A stretch of 64,000 bases of DNA from Brevipalpus yothersi. Taxonomy: Eukaryota > Arthropoda > Arachnida > Trombidiformes > Tenuipalpidae. The notes under the pieces are model-generated. The model saw only the letters and a list, made by a program, of their open reading frames with translations. It was not told where the DNA came from and did no database searches. Below, one piece after another: positions 1 through 13,318 of the stretch (position 1 is the first letter of the stretch; each line of letters begins with the position of its first letter). The translations under genes were made by a program, and so were the position numbers. The stretch lies in assembly GCA_003956705.1 (NCBI GenBank), contig QZCP01000290.1, forward strand, positions 80,673 to 144,672. The letters are read 5' to 3'.

Positions 1-1693
1 GAGATCCACACATAATTCCCTTGCTAAATCAGCGCAAAAAAATTTTTCCGAGTACAAAGAATTGGTGCAAAAAATAGGTTGAAAAAACTGTAAAAAGTGA
101 CTTGATGCTGTTAATATCATCAGCTACATTCCATTCATCCTCGCGCCTTTTGCTTGTCATCACGTTATTCTAGATCAACTCTTTCTCCTCATCTTCTTCT
201 TCCTCTTCCCTCCTCTTCCTCCTATATATTGCATCTCCACCCATCCTAATCTATTCTCATGATACGAAAGAAGAAAAAAACTGAAGAAAAGAAAAGATCT
301 CACAAATTTTGAATGTGTGTTCATCAAGTCAGTGAAATATTTGAATATATATCTTGCTATTGATATGGTTGCTCATCATTCTGCTCATCTCTCTCTTTCT
401 TTTACTGAGGCCGATCTTCCCTTCTTTCTCTCTCTCTCCATTAAGATAATTGCATTGGAAGTGCTCTCATCTTTTAGCCTCTTCTGTCGACAGCTTCATC
501 GGATACGCGAGATTGAAGTCTAGAATATTAATTTTTTTTCTCTCTTTCTCTTTCTCTCTATCGTACACACACTTCGGAGTGAGCCGATGTATTCCTGACC
601 CTTGAAAGTGAAAAGATTCTATCGGCCAAAATCAACTCTCAATTTCAAGCCTGTTATTATCTGGGGAAATCTTGAACATTTCTCACTCTTTTTACTCTTC
701 ACTATACTCTTTGTCCACACTTTTGAGAGCAATTTTCTGGCCTCAGAATCATCGATTTTTGCTCTATTCCATTGATCATTGGGCGTACTTTTGGTGTGCG
801 AGCAAGTTTGTGGGTGTTTCAAGTGATTGGGTGGCAGAGATTGCAATTGCTTCAAACATTTCATCTCCTTTCTCCTCTCTTTCTCTCTCCTTTTTCCGAA
901 AAGTCATTTGGAAGCTTGAAAGTGGCAACTTTAGATGTACAACTGATGATGAAGTGAAGCTGGTCCCGATGTACATCTATATGCACGCATCAAGATGGCC
1001 AAATTACGGCTGGACACTATTACTGTTATTGGTGATCATTGGATGTTGAACATACCACAGTGAAAAATTTTTGACAGTCCGAACAAACATTCCGAAATGA
1101 ACACTTTCAGATGATTACTAGGAACTGTCATACTGTACGATAAGCTTTATTCTCTCTTCTCTCCTGGAACATTTTCCACATCTCTTTGCCCATGATTGAT
1201 GGACTCATTCAATTCTGGAATCCAGAGCTTCACTCGCAGGCCAGTTGTTAATACTTCAAATCAAATCAAATGCGCTGGATTTCGAATGTTTAGATCATAT
1301 GGAAACTGAAAGAACGAAGAAGATAAAGAGAGAAGAAAGAAGAAAGAAGGAAAAAGGAAAAGTAAGAAATGAATAGACCCAAAATCTAATGAAGACAAAC
1401 ACAATCGCTGTGATGATAAGATTTGCAAACAGATCAGGAAAGATTTTCACTCTCTTTGACTTCCAGTCATAATGAACTTTCCACTCTCAACTCTCTCTCC
1501 CTTCCTTCTTCCCTTCTTTTCTCATTAGTATCTTCTCAAGCTAATTATCTTTTCTGTGATGCAAATCAACTGATGAAACGAAATGTCACGGCAACTGGAA
1601 ATAGTCTCATGATAAATTCTATGAGACATGAAGATAAATTGTTTCATTGGAAGCTCTATTCCCCAACACTTTGCTCTATTCTTGATGGTATAT

Positions 1694-1740
<47 letters not shown>

Positions 1741-4700
1741 TAGAGAGAATTGAGTGGAAAAAAATGACAAATCATGACGAAAACATGAAAGTGTTTCGCT
1801 TTCAACTCCCCAGAAACCAAAACCTGCAAAATAGGCTCAAATGAATCGATAACTGACAACGCTTTTTGTATCTTCAACCATGCCTATTGCTCATGCTAAA
1901 TTGACTTTACTTACCCAAGAGCCTCCGATTAACCAGAGAAAGTATATACAGGGAATTCAAGGTTGCTGTTCTTGAGTATCGCTCACACAGTGAAGGCATG
2001 CATCTTGAAGAAAACCATTCTTATCACATTTCCGGTACACATCATGTGGAGCTTACTCATTAACACTGAGTCATCACATCTATGTAGATATACACAGATG
2101 TAATTTGGTTAGATCATGAATGAAAGAGCAGCTTTGAATAGATGTTCTGAATGATCACAAATTTTTTGAGTTAACAGCATGAATTGAACTTTTGAAAATA
2201 TATGTGAAACCTCTCATGTGATTATCAGAATCGCGCAAAAGTAACACTTGGAAATTGTTGTTGAGACGGCTTAATGAAAATGACTCTTGATGGTAGCTTT
2301 TCTGTGAGATTTCTTCATGTACATGTCTCCATAGATGAGATTGGAATGTGATAGTATTGAGCGAGCACCGGTGTATGAATAGTTTCGATGTGATAAAATA
2401 TGTGATTTTACAAGAGCAGCCATTCTGATGGATCAATCTCACAGTACCTGTGGAGAATGGAATGTGAGAGTTTCGATATGAACCCTCTATTTGACCCTTT
2501 CATCACCCACATGGGTTCATATGGCCAATCACAACATCCCCAGGAATTCACTTCATAACGATTATTCAATACTGTTTCAGGTGACTTAATGGTCTATTTT
2601 CTTGGTCACCTTCACATTATCCTAATGTAATCACGAAATGATGACTTGGACTTTTTTTCAGGCATTCGAGCTTAGAAATAAGCTCAGATAAAATCAAACT
2701 CAGAGCCTTTTGATGAGTGTTTTCACGAATCAAACCTCGTTCTTCTTCTCTGTATTTTCGACTGTCATTCAGATAAAGTATGAGTTTGTTTTTTCGGTTA
2801 ACATTGGAATTTCCGGTCGATAAGCTTCCGAACTTGATGATCAAGTTTGCTACTGTAATGACTGTTACTGGTGACTGTAATTGTTTACCAAACTCAATTG
2901 ATGAAAAAAAGTTGCTGTATCTAGGAATTTAATCTTTGATTTTGCAACCCTTTTCCTGAGTCCCAAACCGTATGACTCTTGATTCCGCTAATCATGACTG
3001 GTTTCCCGATTCATCTGATTAGCCTGGTTGAGTGAAACTAATTTCCGCCTCTAATTGCCTGACTCACAAAGCAGAGCGGATATTGGCGTGGATTGATGAT
3101 TTGATACAAGGCAAAGGATAGTCACTTGTGGTGGATGCGGTTTGGTATGTATTCACCCAAAGGATTGCCATCCATCTCTCACATGGCTTGTCGACAATAT
3201 TTTGTCAATTGTAAAGTTCATTGTTTCAAATTGCCCTCAGGCCGAGTCCAAACAAGTGAACACATGTACACATAGACGTACACACACATAGACCAAAAGA
3301 GAAAAGCTAATTTTCAATTCATCCACCGGAAGGCAATCAAGTTGCTTCACGAAAACATTGACTCGATGATTGTCATCATCTATGCGACTACATCATAAGA
3401 CACAGTACAGTATTGAGGTGGAAATTTAGTGAAAGAGAAATAGAAAGAGAAAGAGAAACAGAGCAAAGTGGTTTAAATGATGCACACATACACACACATC
3501 AGCCTTGTAATGATCAACAATGGTGTAGATTAGTATTGCTGTTCGATGGAGAGAAAATGACTCCTAATCACCATCGATCACCATGACTTCTTTCACTTGC
3601 ATTGGAAAGTGATTATCAGTTTTGGGTCAGCAAGCTTGGCCAATGGTCACTGATGGAGACTGGTGTATGTGTTTGTCTTTATATACATCATTCCTTCTCA
3701 TTGCATCAATAATTGATCGAAATTGTACATACGTTTTGTGGCCTCTTATCAACTGATCTAATCGAACTGACCATCATTCTGTTTCTTACATGACATGAAT
3801 TGACCGGCAAATTCCCGCCTATTCAATGGAGCATGCAAATCTTATTTATTCCAGATCTTGTGAGAAAATGATTTGAAGCTTGACTTCGATTTGGTGCATA
3901 CATATACATGTATGTATGTATGAATGTATGTTATATTCTTCTTTGAAGACATGAACAAGATAGAATGTAGACTAACACAGCAAGCTAACCATTCATTCTA
4001 GAAATTTGAACGCATTTAATTTTATTCCCGATTCCCCTGAGGCTTGAATGATATCAAATTTTCCGCTCTTCTTGTGCTCTAGGTTCCCGAGTCCTGATGG
4101 GAATAAAAACGAGCAAAAAAGATTCGTCAAAAAGAGAGAACATGATATATTCATAGCTGATATACCAGTATAACACGATGATCACGAGAAACAGCCATTA
4201 ATTTTAATGATTCTAACTCATCATTCAAGTTGCACATATATACACATACACACACAGCACACATGGAGCATGAGATGATGGCTGATGGAGAGAGAAAAAA
4301 ATTCTTCCTGATTTTCCAAGTTTACAAACTATTCTCGATTCATCTTTCATTCTGTTGGAAAAATATTTCGATGAAAGCACGATAATTCGATATACACTCG
4401 AAAGTCTGTATCGTACATCCACAAAATTGTGCCTTCACACTGACACACTATCGTGTGACAATCATTTTGACATTTGAAGCCCGATGGTATTCAAATTTTG
4501 CTCCCTTTGTTTAATGATTATCTGGAATACGATTACCATGTGTACCAAAAGATTGGCTGGAGAGGGGAAAGACAGGGAGAATGAGAGGAGTGGATATGAT
4601 GTTGAATATTCAACAGCTCGTATCATTCTCACTTCCTACTGGAATATGTGTATATATATATCTATCTATGGCACATTCTTGGAGATGAACAGAATCTGGG

Positions 4701-6849
4701 AGAGGGGGAGGTGAGCATGGGGTGGAGGATTGAAATTACGATGAATGAATGACATGCAAGATAAACGCTAGGCTTCGGTGAAGATTGATTATATACACAA
4801 GATGAAATGACACTTGAGAGGCACATTTGATCACATAGGATGATGATGATGATGATGAGAGACGAAATAAGCTGAAGCAAAACAGATAAAAGAGCATGGT
4901 TTAGTGTCCATTAGTCGAGAATATTATCGACTATGAGTCTGGGTGGAAAGAATAAAGAATCCATATTAGAGGTCCATCTGTCATAATGGAACTCCATGGA
5001 ATCTCATTCTCTAGCAAATAGAATTAACATCAGACAATTTCCAAGTCAATTTCGATTTCTTATGCTCTCTTATTTTTTCTTCTTCTCCAGGAAAGATATT
5101 CTTGGACTCTCTCAGCATTTGTCGAATATCGGGTCAAGCTCAAGACTCAATAAAAGTTTATACAATCATGATATGATCGAGAGATGGGCACTTCAGTCAC
5201 CATCTTGAGTGTTCATGATATGAAAGTATGACTCTCAACAAAATAAATGCAAACACTTCGAGATGGTCTGAATTACATTACACTTATCTACCGCTGCTAG
5301 TATTTCTAGTTTATTTTATCTAGCGAATATTTCTCCAATAAGACTCATCGATAGTTGTCGAGTGTTACCTTTCTAGACGATGTCGGATGATGAAGCTTAT
5401 CGATCGACCTTTCTGTCTGGATAAATTAAAGGGAGTTTGTGAGTTTTCATGGAATGTTTGGCTTCATTCGAAGAATTCACGGACACACTGTGTGCATATA
5501 ACTTCAATTTACATCGTTTTCTACAGCTAGCCGATGGAAAAGAATCTCAGAGATGAGAGCAGATAATTTGATTCTCTTGAGCAGGAATCTTTTTATGGCG
5601 ACTGCTTATTCAAGAAGCCCTAGAAGCGTCTGTGGAACATTTTGAAGCCCAAGAAGCCCTCAAGCCATTACATCTCATCTTTAATTATGAATTTCAAATG
5701 GGAACCCTCTTATTCTTTCATAATTTTGAAATTTAATCACGATTTTCACTCGATAGCTCTTATTTGCTTGTTTGAGTGGTGCTAGTAATATCATCACTAC
5801 TATCATGGACCTATTTGAAGTTGTTAATGGGCAATGCTACATGTGGCTTTAGAAATTGATTCGATTTCAAATCATTCAGCTACATGGATAAATGAAGAAG
5901 CTATAAAATCTCTCTAATATACCCTTCATGGCAACATAAAATTGAACATTTTCTCTCCCTTCTATGCATATGAGTGTGTACACGATGTTTCCAGAATGGT
6001 TTAAAGTATACTACAAGACCCCGTTGTTACTTGATAACGATTCATACAGTATTCATTCACAAATAGATCAAATATGAGTGAATGAGAAACGAATTGGCAC
6101 TGAATAATGATCGTTTTCATCATATTTTTCCCATTGTGATGGCTAATGCATGCTCAATTACCGCGAATTATCATGGCATCAACGATGGGAGAGCAAAGTT
6201 CAGAGAATATTCAGCTGAGAATAGCGTGACATGTGTTTGGCAATAATGGGTACTCTTCTAGTATGCCAAAGAGAAAAGAATAAAAGGCAAGAAAAGCATA
6301 AAGAATCGGATAAATCGATGCAATATAGCCAAAAATGCAGAATTGTCTTGGGAAGAGGGTCAAAAAAGGAGAATAAAAGCAAAGAAAAAGAAAATGAATA
6401 GTTTTCAGTAAGAATGGACACGCGAATAGAGCGTTCCAAAATCCAACCAAGAAATTTACATAGACAGGAAAGCCTATCAATACTTGGAGGAATAAAAACA
6501 GGAGAGAATAAATTCATTCCATTCGCTTGGCATACAGAAAACCATTGAAAATAAGCCAATAAATAGAAGCTTTGGTAGCTTCAGGATTCTCATTTTTATG
6601 ATTTTCAGATTGGTAGCAGCCAACTACGTTTGAGTTTCAGTAACTTTTCAAAATAAAAGAAGTTATACATCACAGAGGTAATGTGGTTAAATTTTTGCCA
6701 AGTTCAGTACCTTTTCAATCAGGAAATTCTTCTGAAGCGGCTTTCAATGAGTATGTGAAACTAGTGAATGGCTCTAAAAGTTTGACTCTCATGTAACAGA
6801 ATGTATCAAATAAAATGCATGAGAAGAATTTGAAACTGTTTAAGATTAC
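1..6849. other. Gene-poor region, left edge
   Basis: I find no convincing coding exon on either strand. Open frames here are short, lack splice context and are compositionally poor (runs of Ser/Leu/Phe from CT-rich DNA). The stretch holds pyrimidine-rich blocks around 180-240 and 400-560, a (GA)n tract at 1697-1737, a TATG-type repeat near 3908-3930 and a short GAT repeat near 4838-4858. If the exon at 6850-7111 belongs to a long minus-strand gene, this stretch would be its intron. That is inference from the open donor site only. Confidence 0.5.
1697..1737. repeat. (GA)n microsatellite
   Basis: An uninterrupted GA dinucleotide run of about 41 bp, seen directly. It lies in non-coding DNA. Confidence 0.95.
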
Positions 6850-7111
6850 CTGGTTCTGATCGGGATCCCAGATCGTTATTCACATGGAACAATCTCTTAT
6901 TGTGGGATGAAGAATAGTCATCGGAGGATTGTTCGGAAGATAAGTGTTGCGAATGATGATGTGAAAGATGAGAACGACTTCTATCATACTGATCATATTC
7001 ATTCACATTTGAAGATGAGAATTTTGATGTGTAATGAGTATCCGCTGTGACAAGCAAATAACCATAAGGCACGATTAATGTGAAAAATATACAAGAAAAA
7101 TTCCACTTCAT
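6850..7111 (-). CDS. First coding exon of a secreted or membrane protein (partial)
   Basis: I do not recognise the family. The exon opens with ATG at 7111 and encodes MKWNFSCIFFTLIVPYGYLL followed by VTADTHY, a typical signal peptide with likely cleavage after VTA. The next roughly 60 residues are hydrophilic, rich in Ser, His, Asp and Tyr (a SHHHSQHLSSEQSSDDYSSS stretch) and contain a dibasic KR before LFHVNNDLG. A GT-A donor (GTAATC) follows at 6849, leaving phase 1, so translation should continue in a further exon at lower coordinates. I found no matching exon in 1-6800, so the rest may lie beyond the left edge. The KR could be a prohormone cleavage site, or the exon could start a receptor or channel ectodomain; the sequence does not decide. 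Without the donor the frame stays open only to 6806, so the splice site is an inference. Confidence 0.45.
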
Positions 7112-9127
7112 GACTTGCAAGAGAATCAAATCTTATTCCCTTGCAGGCATAAAAAATTGGAAGCAAAAGAAGCAAAGATAAATCGAATTATCTTCTCTCA
7201 ATAAAGTGGATGCAATCGTCATCATAATCGGTGGCACGTAGTCACAATAGTTGTCACACTTGACAGTCAAAATTTTCATCACGATCAAAGATTCAACACT
7301 TCTTTTGGGCTCCTCAAAGTAGCAAAACAGTCACGATTAACGTTCCCCTTTTCCAGACCAAAGTACACATTGAAGATGTTTCACAGTGTTGTATGTTTCT
7401 CCAAAGTTGCTAGAATACTGACTGGAAAGACAAACACACACGATTTGGAATACCATTTCGAGCCTATACTCCCTCAACCAAGCTCACTGTATTCTCATTT
7501 TTCTCTCTATTCCTTTACTCTCTTTGCTCTCTTTGCTCTCTACTCTCTTTCTTCCTCTCTCTATCTTTCTCTCTTTCTATCGTTCTTTCTTTATTTCTTT
7601 CTTTCCCTTACTCTCTCTCTCTCTCTCTCCCCCTCTCTTTTCTACAGCATTCTTTGTTTGGCAGTTTCTCTTTCAACCGCTCGATACTCTTCAGATCGAG
7701 ATTCTTTCAGTATTCTTGCCCCTGCAAGCTTACTTCTCTGTCGAACAGAAACTTTCCGATTTCCTTTTTCTTGTATCTTTTTCTACCTGCTCTTTACATT
7801 CGCTCAGAGTTTCAGATTGATAAAGTTCTTCACTTTCTCTCTCTCTCTTTTATTTTTCATTTATCGACTTATTTTTTTGATTATTCTGAAGGCATTGGAA
7901 GGTGCTCTCTCTCTCTTTCTCTGGCTCTTTTTATTCTCGCCTCGCTTTTGCTTCGCACACCAATTTCCCGCCAACTATGGCCTCTCGGGCTGTGGAAAGT
8001 AATTTCATTTTGTGTGCTCGATGAAATTGAACGAAACCGAATAACTAGAGGCTATGACACTTGATTAAAGTGTGTTTTCAACAGTGATCGAAGCAAAATT
8101 CCACTCTGTACATCGGAAATGACACTTTGATCGCTTGTCGTGACATTTGAATGGATAGAATATTTTAGCATTACTTAGCAAAGGAATGCTCTAAAATGTC
8201 AGAAATATGGCAAAATATGAAGCTCAAATTACTATTTAATCGAAATTTTGTGCACAAAATCTGAATTTGAATCCAAAAGGTCTGAGTGTTACCTTACCTC
8301 TTCGATTTTATCGCATTTTATTTTATTTCTCTAACAAAATTAAGTTTTGATCGAAACTTTACAAAAATTGTTTCTCCGCGCAACCTTGATCGTTGCTGTT
8401 GAAATTCAATTTAAACACTTCAATTCAGAGCAAGTGAAGCGGAATTTGCAATCGAGTTGGGTGTTAATAGACTAGCCAAACATTTGATTCAATGTAAATG
8501 GAGGAGTACAGGCGATGATTGCTCAACTTCGATGGGTGGGCAAATGAATAGCTCGACTTTGGCGTAAGAATCGTGAATTATCATGAATGAAAGGAAAAAA
8601 GAGGAGATAATTTTAGATGGGCTCGCCTTAATTATCAGTTTGGGTGAGATAAAAGGTGATTCTCCCAGCAAATATTATCACTCATCAGCCAGCCAGTAAT
8701 TTTTGGCACTTTTTTGCTCTCAAAGCCATCAAATTGATTATAATGATCTTCACTGGTAGATCAGCTCTCACTTCTTATTCTTATGAATGGCAGAAGATTT
8801 TTCACTGGCTCAAACAAAAGATGGTACAAAAAGAATTGAGCTCCACAAGGTTTGTAGTATTACTTTTATTTCTTGAGCAGATATTTGGACAAACCATCCT
8901 TAAATCAATGAATGAGTATAAAGTGGAAGAAACTGAAAGATAAAGCAAAGAGGATCACTAAAGAGAAGTAGAGAGAACCTCAAAGTGTACTGGAAAAACT
9001 CTTAGAAAGAGATGATCAATTATAGATGATAGATGCTTGGAAGCAATCAATTGCGGCGATGATATATATCGGCGAGCATGTAATAGCAAAGATTCATAGA
9101 CTATGAATTATCATCTCTTTCTCTTTT

Positions 9128-9131
<4 letters not shown>

Positions 9132-9222
<91 letters not shown>
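9132..9222. repeat. (CT)n microsatellite, longest in window
   Basis: About 91 bp of pure CT dinucleotide on the plus strand (GA on the minus strand). It generates spurious Ser-Leu and Glu-Arg open frames on the two strands, which should not be annotated as proteins. Confidence 0.95.
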
Positions 9223-9224
<2 letters not shown>

Positions 9225-9504
9225 ATCGCAACCACACCAAGAAAATCGGTTGTTCATTTCATGTACAAGTCCCTTGTTATTCATCCATATCCAATGCACT
9301 CTCTTTTTCTCGGTCCCCGAGCTCTGATCTTTGCTTCCTTGTCTCTGATTCCTCTTACATCACTTAGGCTAGAGATGAAGTTATGGAGGATAAAGATGGA
9401 AAATGGGTTATGATAAGGAGAAGAAGAAGAGGAAGAAGAATGAGTGATGTAAAGAGAAGTGAAAATGATGGAGAAGAAATTTGTTTCCGATTTACACTGA
9501 GAAA

Positions 9505-9864
9505 TCACATGCATTTCAGGTGAATGTAGAAGGATTTCTCGTCTACAGATAAAATCCAGCTACTATAAATACTACTACTACCCATGATACAGTCGCAATT
9601 GTATCTGTGAAGACCAACAGTATTAGGCGTTCTGTGTTGCCTGTGTTGGCGAGCAAGTGAGAAGGCAAAATTGATGCTGCAGGCAGTGTTCGTGTCCTTA
9701 TATTGACACAAATCACGTAAATTCTCAGTATAGTTCTGAGTGTATCTAAGTGTATCCACTTTACTCGCCACTACTTTCTCTCTCTTGTGTGTATTCACTT
9801 CATCATCTTGTTCGTAGACTTTCTCTCTCTCTTTCGTTTCGCCTTCTTCATCATACAAGATCAT
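9505..9864 (-). other. Unassigned open frame, possible exon
   Basis: A 119-codon frame from ATG at 9864. The N-terminal third is charged (MILYDEEGETKEREK). The middle is more protein-like and carries several cysteines (NLRDLCQYKDTNTACS, then HRYNCDCIMG). The sequence just upstream on the minus strand reads TTTACCAG, which could be a splice acceptor; a GTAG after the CDCIMG codons could be a weak donor. No family is recognised and no partner exon was found. It may simply be a chance frame. Confidence 0.18.
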
Positions 9865-12800
9865 CTCTGGTAAATATGACGATGATGATTTGCGTGCTCA
9901 TACATTTACCTGTCCAAATTATCTCCAGAATCATCATCACAAATCTTTTTCATCCCGTCCATCTCATCATTAGGGGACACATATAGAAATCTAGAAGATT
10001 GTAGCTCTAAATTATTCTATCAACAACTTTTCTCCTTCCAAAATCTCGATCATTTTGATGCACACACACACTGAACCCTTTTTCTGATCATTGTCAATAA
10101 TCTAATGCATGATTGCGTTTCCGGAAAAATCATCAAGAGAGAGAGAGAGATTTTGCCTGGTTAAAGTTTGTGAGCCAATTTTGTCGTGCAAACAAATCAA
10201 AAGAGACTGATTTTCAGATATAAGCGTGTCTAAGTTGGTTACTCAGAACTTTTTCTTACTATTGAAAGAAGTGAGGGTGAAAGAGACTAGAGAGCGAATC
10301 AGTCCTAAAAATAATCACTCATATTCAGGATTCTCGGAGCTTTTTTCTTTGGTTCATTGAACGATTCACTCGAAAGCTTTTACTGGAATGAGTTAGATCG
10401 AAGAACTTTCGGTTGCCACGAATTCACGACTTGTCAAAACTATTCTTTCCGCTGTTGAACAATTCTAAGCCTATTCTATGTATTCTCCTTGTTAGCAAAT
10501 AGGAGAGAGAGAGAGAGAAAAGAGAGAGAGAGAGAAGAGGCGAAGAAAAAGAACCGAGAAAAGAATAAAAGATAGCACATTTTGACCCTGTTTGACGTTT
10601 ATTTGACAGATTCGATCCGATTCGACACAATGCCATGAACAGATGAAATAGTTACCCTCATTCAAAGTATACAGAGCTTTGCTTCTATTCAAACTGTTTG
10701 AGACAATAGAAAGAAATTCAGTTTATATAATCGAGAAAAACGATATTATAAAAAGATGTGCTCAAATCAAACTTTCTCTTGAAAAATTCTCAAAAAATTG
10801 AAAAGAATATAAGTACTATCTCCTTGGCTGTCTGTTATCTTTATCAGATTCAATATTGAAATTGAATTCAAATCAATAACCTCGGAGTCAAGAAGTATGC
10901 AAGAAAATTTGATCAATTTTCGCCATACCCAGTGACCTGATCTCTTAGAGAAGAACTTATCTGATGAACTTCTTGAACCTGATATGAAAGTTCAGATATT
11001 AAAAAATTCAGCATTCGCTCTATAGATTGAGAATTCTTTCATAGAACCTGAGACTTGAGTTAATTAGAACGATATTCATCAAGAAAACATTCTAAAGTTT
11101 TCTCTCTCATGAAGATATTTTTCCATTGTTGAGCTGTGAGAGCTTGCTTTCAAATCTTATTAGATCGCAACAAACGAAATGAGTTCATCTTTAAACTTTG
11201 CTTGGAAGACACTTTTCCTTCTGGGTATAATTGATATCGAAAAATATGCGTGTAAGACAACCTGAAGATGATGAAAATGATGGCAACATCATCTCATCCA
11301 TCTTGATTTGAGTCGAATTTAGGATCAAAAATACCTGTGATGTCAACGTGATTGATCAAAGCACCTATACTAATTAAGGTTCTCTGAATAATCTCACTCA
11401 CACTTTCCACTTCGATGCTATTTTTTCGTGGTTTTGAGACCTATCAATTTCAAGAATGATACGAATCATCCTAGCCACATGAAAAATTATGACTGACAAA
11501 GATACTCGAGATACTCTGATCCAAGGATATCAGCCATACTTTGGTTTTCTTGCACAAAAAATGAAATACCATGCGTTTCTTGACCAATTTAGATGAATTC
11601 TTCAGAGAAAAAGCAGTTTCGTGCATCCTTCAAACTCATGAAAATCTCCAAACCGATTGATGTCTTTGAAAAGAATGGGTCCGATTTGAATTATCGACTA
11701 GAATATTTCTCATGTCTCATCTGGTTGAAGTATTGTGAAAAGATTCCGTTCACCAAAGTCAGCCTCCAAGTGAACATACATCTCAACGAAAGATGAATTG
11801 GAAGTGAGTTTTCAAAAGTTGTTGATGATAAGTTGCCGATTTTCTTAGGGTTTCATTTTTTTCCAATCATTTTGCTTTTCGATCTATTTTTCTTTTTCAC
11901 GCCTCTAGTTTTTCACAATCTGTTCTTCTCATTCTACCAGCCCAACAAATCAATAGCGAAAGCTCACCGGAACCAGTGGAACAACAAATACACTTTCTCT
12001 CTATTTCTGAGTCCAGTCAAGATTGATAGTTGAGCTGGAGAATGTTAGATAATGGAGCACGAATGTGGGGAACAATTCTTCAACCAACTACTGGAGCTTT
12101 GAATGTCAGCAATGTTGAGCAAACATGGCCGATGGGCTGAGAGACATCCTCGGCTGCACACCACATCATGAATTGAATGAAGCTGATATTGATGATGATA
12201 CAAGGGAAAAGATATACATCATGACCATCAACAAAGGAATAGAAGAATGAAAATCTTTCACTACACTGTTCAGCTCATATATTTGCATTGGGAAATGAGA
12301 GAAAAATTGAGCTTTTTGAAATGAACCTGTTCATGAAAAACTGATATCAATGCCGAAGATGAATCGAGAATTCGGAAGGAAGTATAAGCCCTCGAGAAAA
12401 TACTTGTTGCTATTTGCTCATTGAGGAGTGTACTGAGGTGTGTTTATGAGTATAGAAACCTCGGTGAGCTCAAAAGAGGGTGAAAAACAAATATCACACC
12501 AATAATGTCTCATGTTGCTCTATCAAAGTCTTCGGTCGGAACAAATGGATGTTGTATGATGAAAAGAAACCCTAGTAAAATATAACAGGATTTCTGATAT
12601 TCTTAGGATTTTTGTTATTTGATCTCAGAGAAGGAAAGGAAGAAAGTAGATATCGCTTTGATAAGATGTTAGATCACTCTTCACGAAAGATCGATGAATA
12701 AATCATTGGAAGAGAGTTTTGATATAGTTCTGTCATCCCAAAAACTGAAGAAAGAGTTTGATATTCGAGAAAAAACTCTGAGATGACACCAAGAGCAAGC

Positions 12801-13258
12801 GATCGAATAATTTTTGAACAAGCTTAAAGCACCATACTGTCGATCAAGATATGTCTCAAGACCTACTGGAACTAATCTTTAGTCGAGAATAAGGCTCGTA
12901 TTGAGATCGGAAAAAGATCATCTCGAGTATACATGAAAATCCCTCGAGAACAAGAGTATTGCAATCCGATTCTGATAGAGAGAGGAGAAGACAAGAAGAG
13001 AGACTCTACGCTTTTGCTATCATTAGCTATTCTATGATGATGATGGTATCGTAATTTATCATGCAAAGACTGTGAATCTAGCGAATGGTTCAATCTAACT
13101 ACTGAATTCCCATGCATACTCGAGTATCGAAGCAAAAGACTGCTAGTAACCGAAAATTGTCGAAGATGCAAATTAGTGTAAACTTTCCGGTGACTGAATC
13201 GAATAAGTTATCATGCATAATGTTGCCTAACAAAGTAGGACTATGCTGGAAGAGCTTC

Positions 13259-13261
<3 letters not shown>

Positions 13262-13318
<57 letters not shown>
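13262..13318. repeat. (GA)n microsatellite
   Basis: About 57 bp of uninterrupted GA dinucleotide on the plus strand, read directly. Open frames over it (poly Glu-Arg, and poly Ser-Leu on the other strand) are artefacts. Confidence 0.95.

Noticed and set aside
672..1049. 125-codon plus-strand frame ending in a hydrophobic WTLLLLLVIIGC segment
   Set aside because: It resembles a signal peptide at its end, but the stop follows at once with no donor site before it, and the rest is low-complexity Ser/Phe.
7370..8064. Long plus-strand open frames (up to 210 codons)
   Set aside because: They arise from a CT-rich tract and encode almost only Ser, Leu, Phe and Tyr; three overlapping frames are open at once, and there is no domain or splice support.
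9103..9327. Poly Ser-Leu and poly Glu-Arg proteins over the GA/CT tracts
   Set aside because: Direct translation of a dinucleotide microsatellite; the same artefact recurs at 13112-13362, 44107-44351 and 63594-63905.
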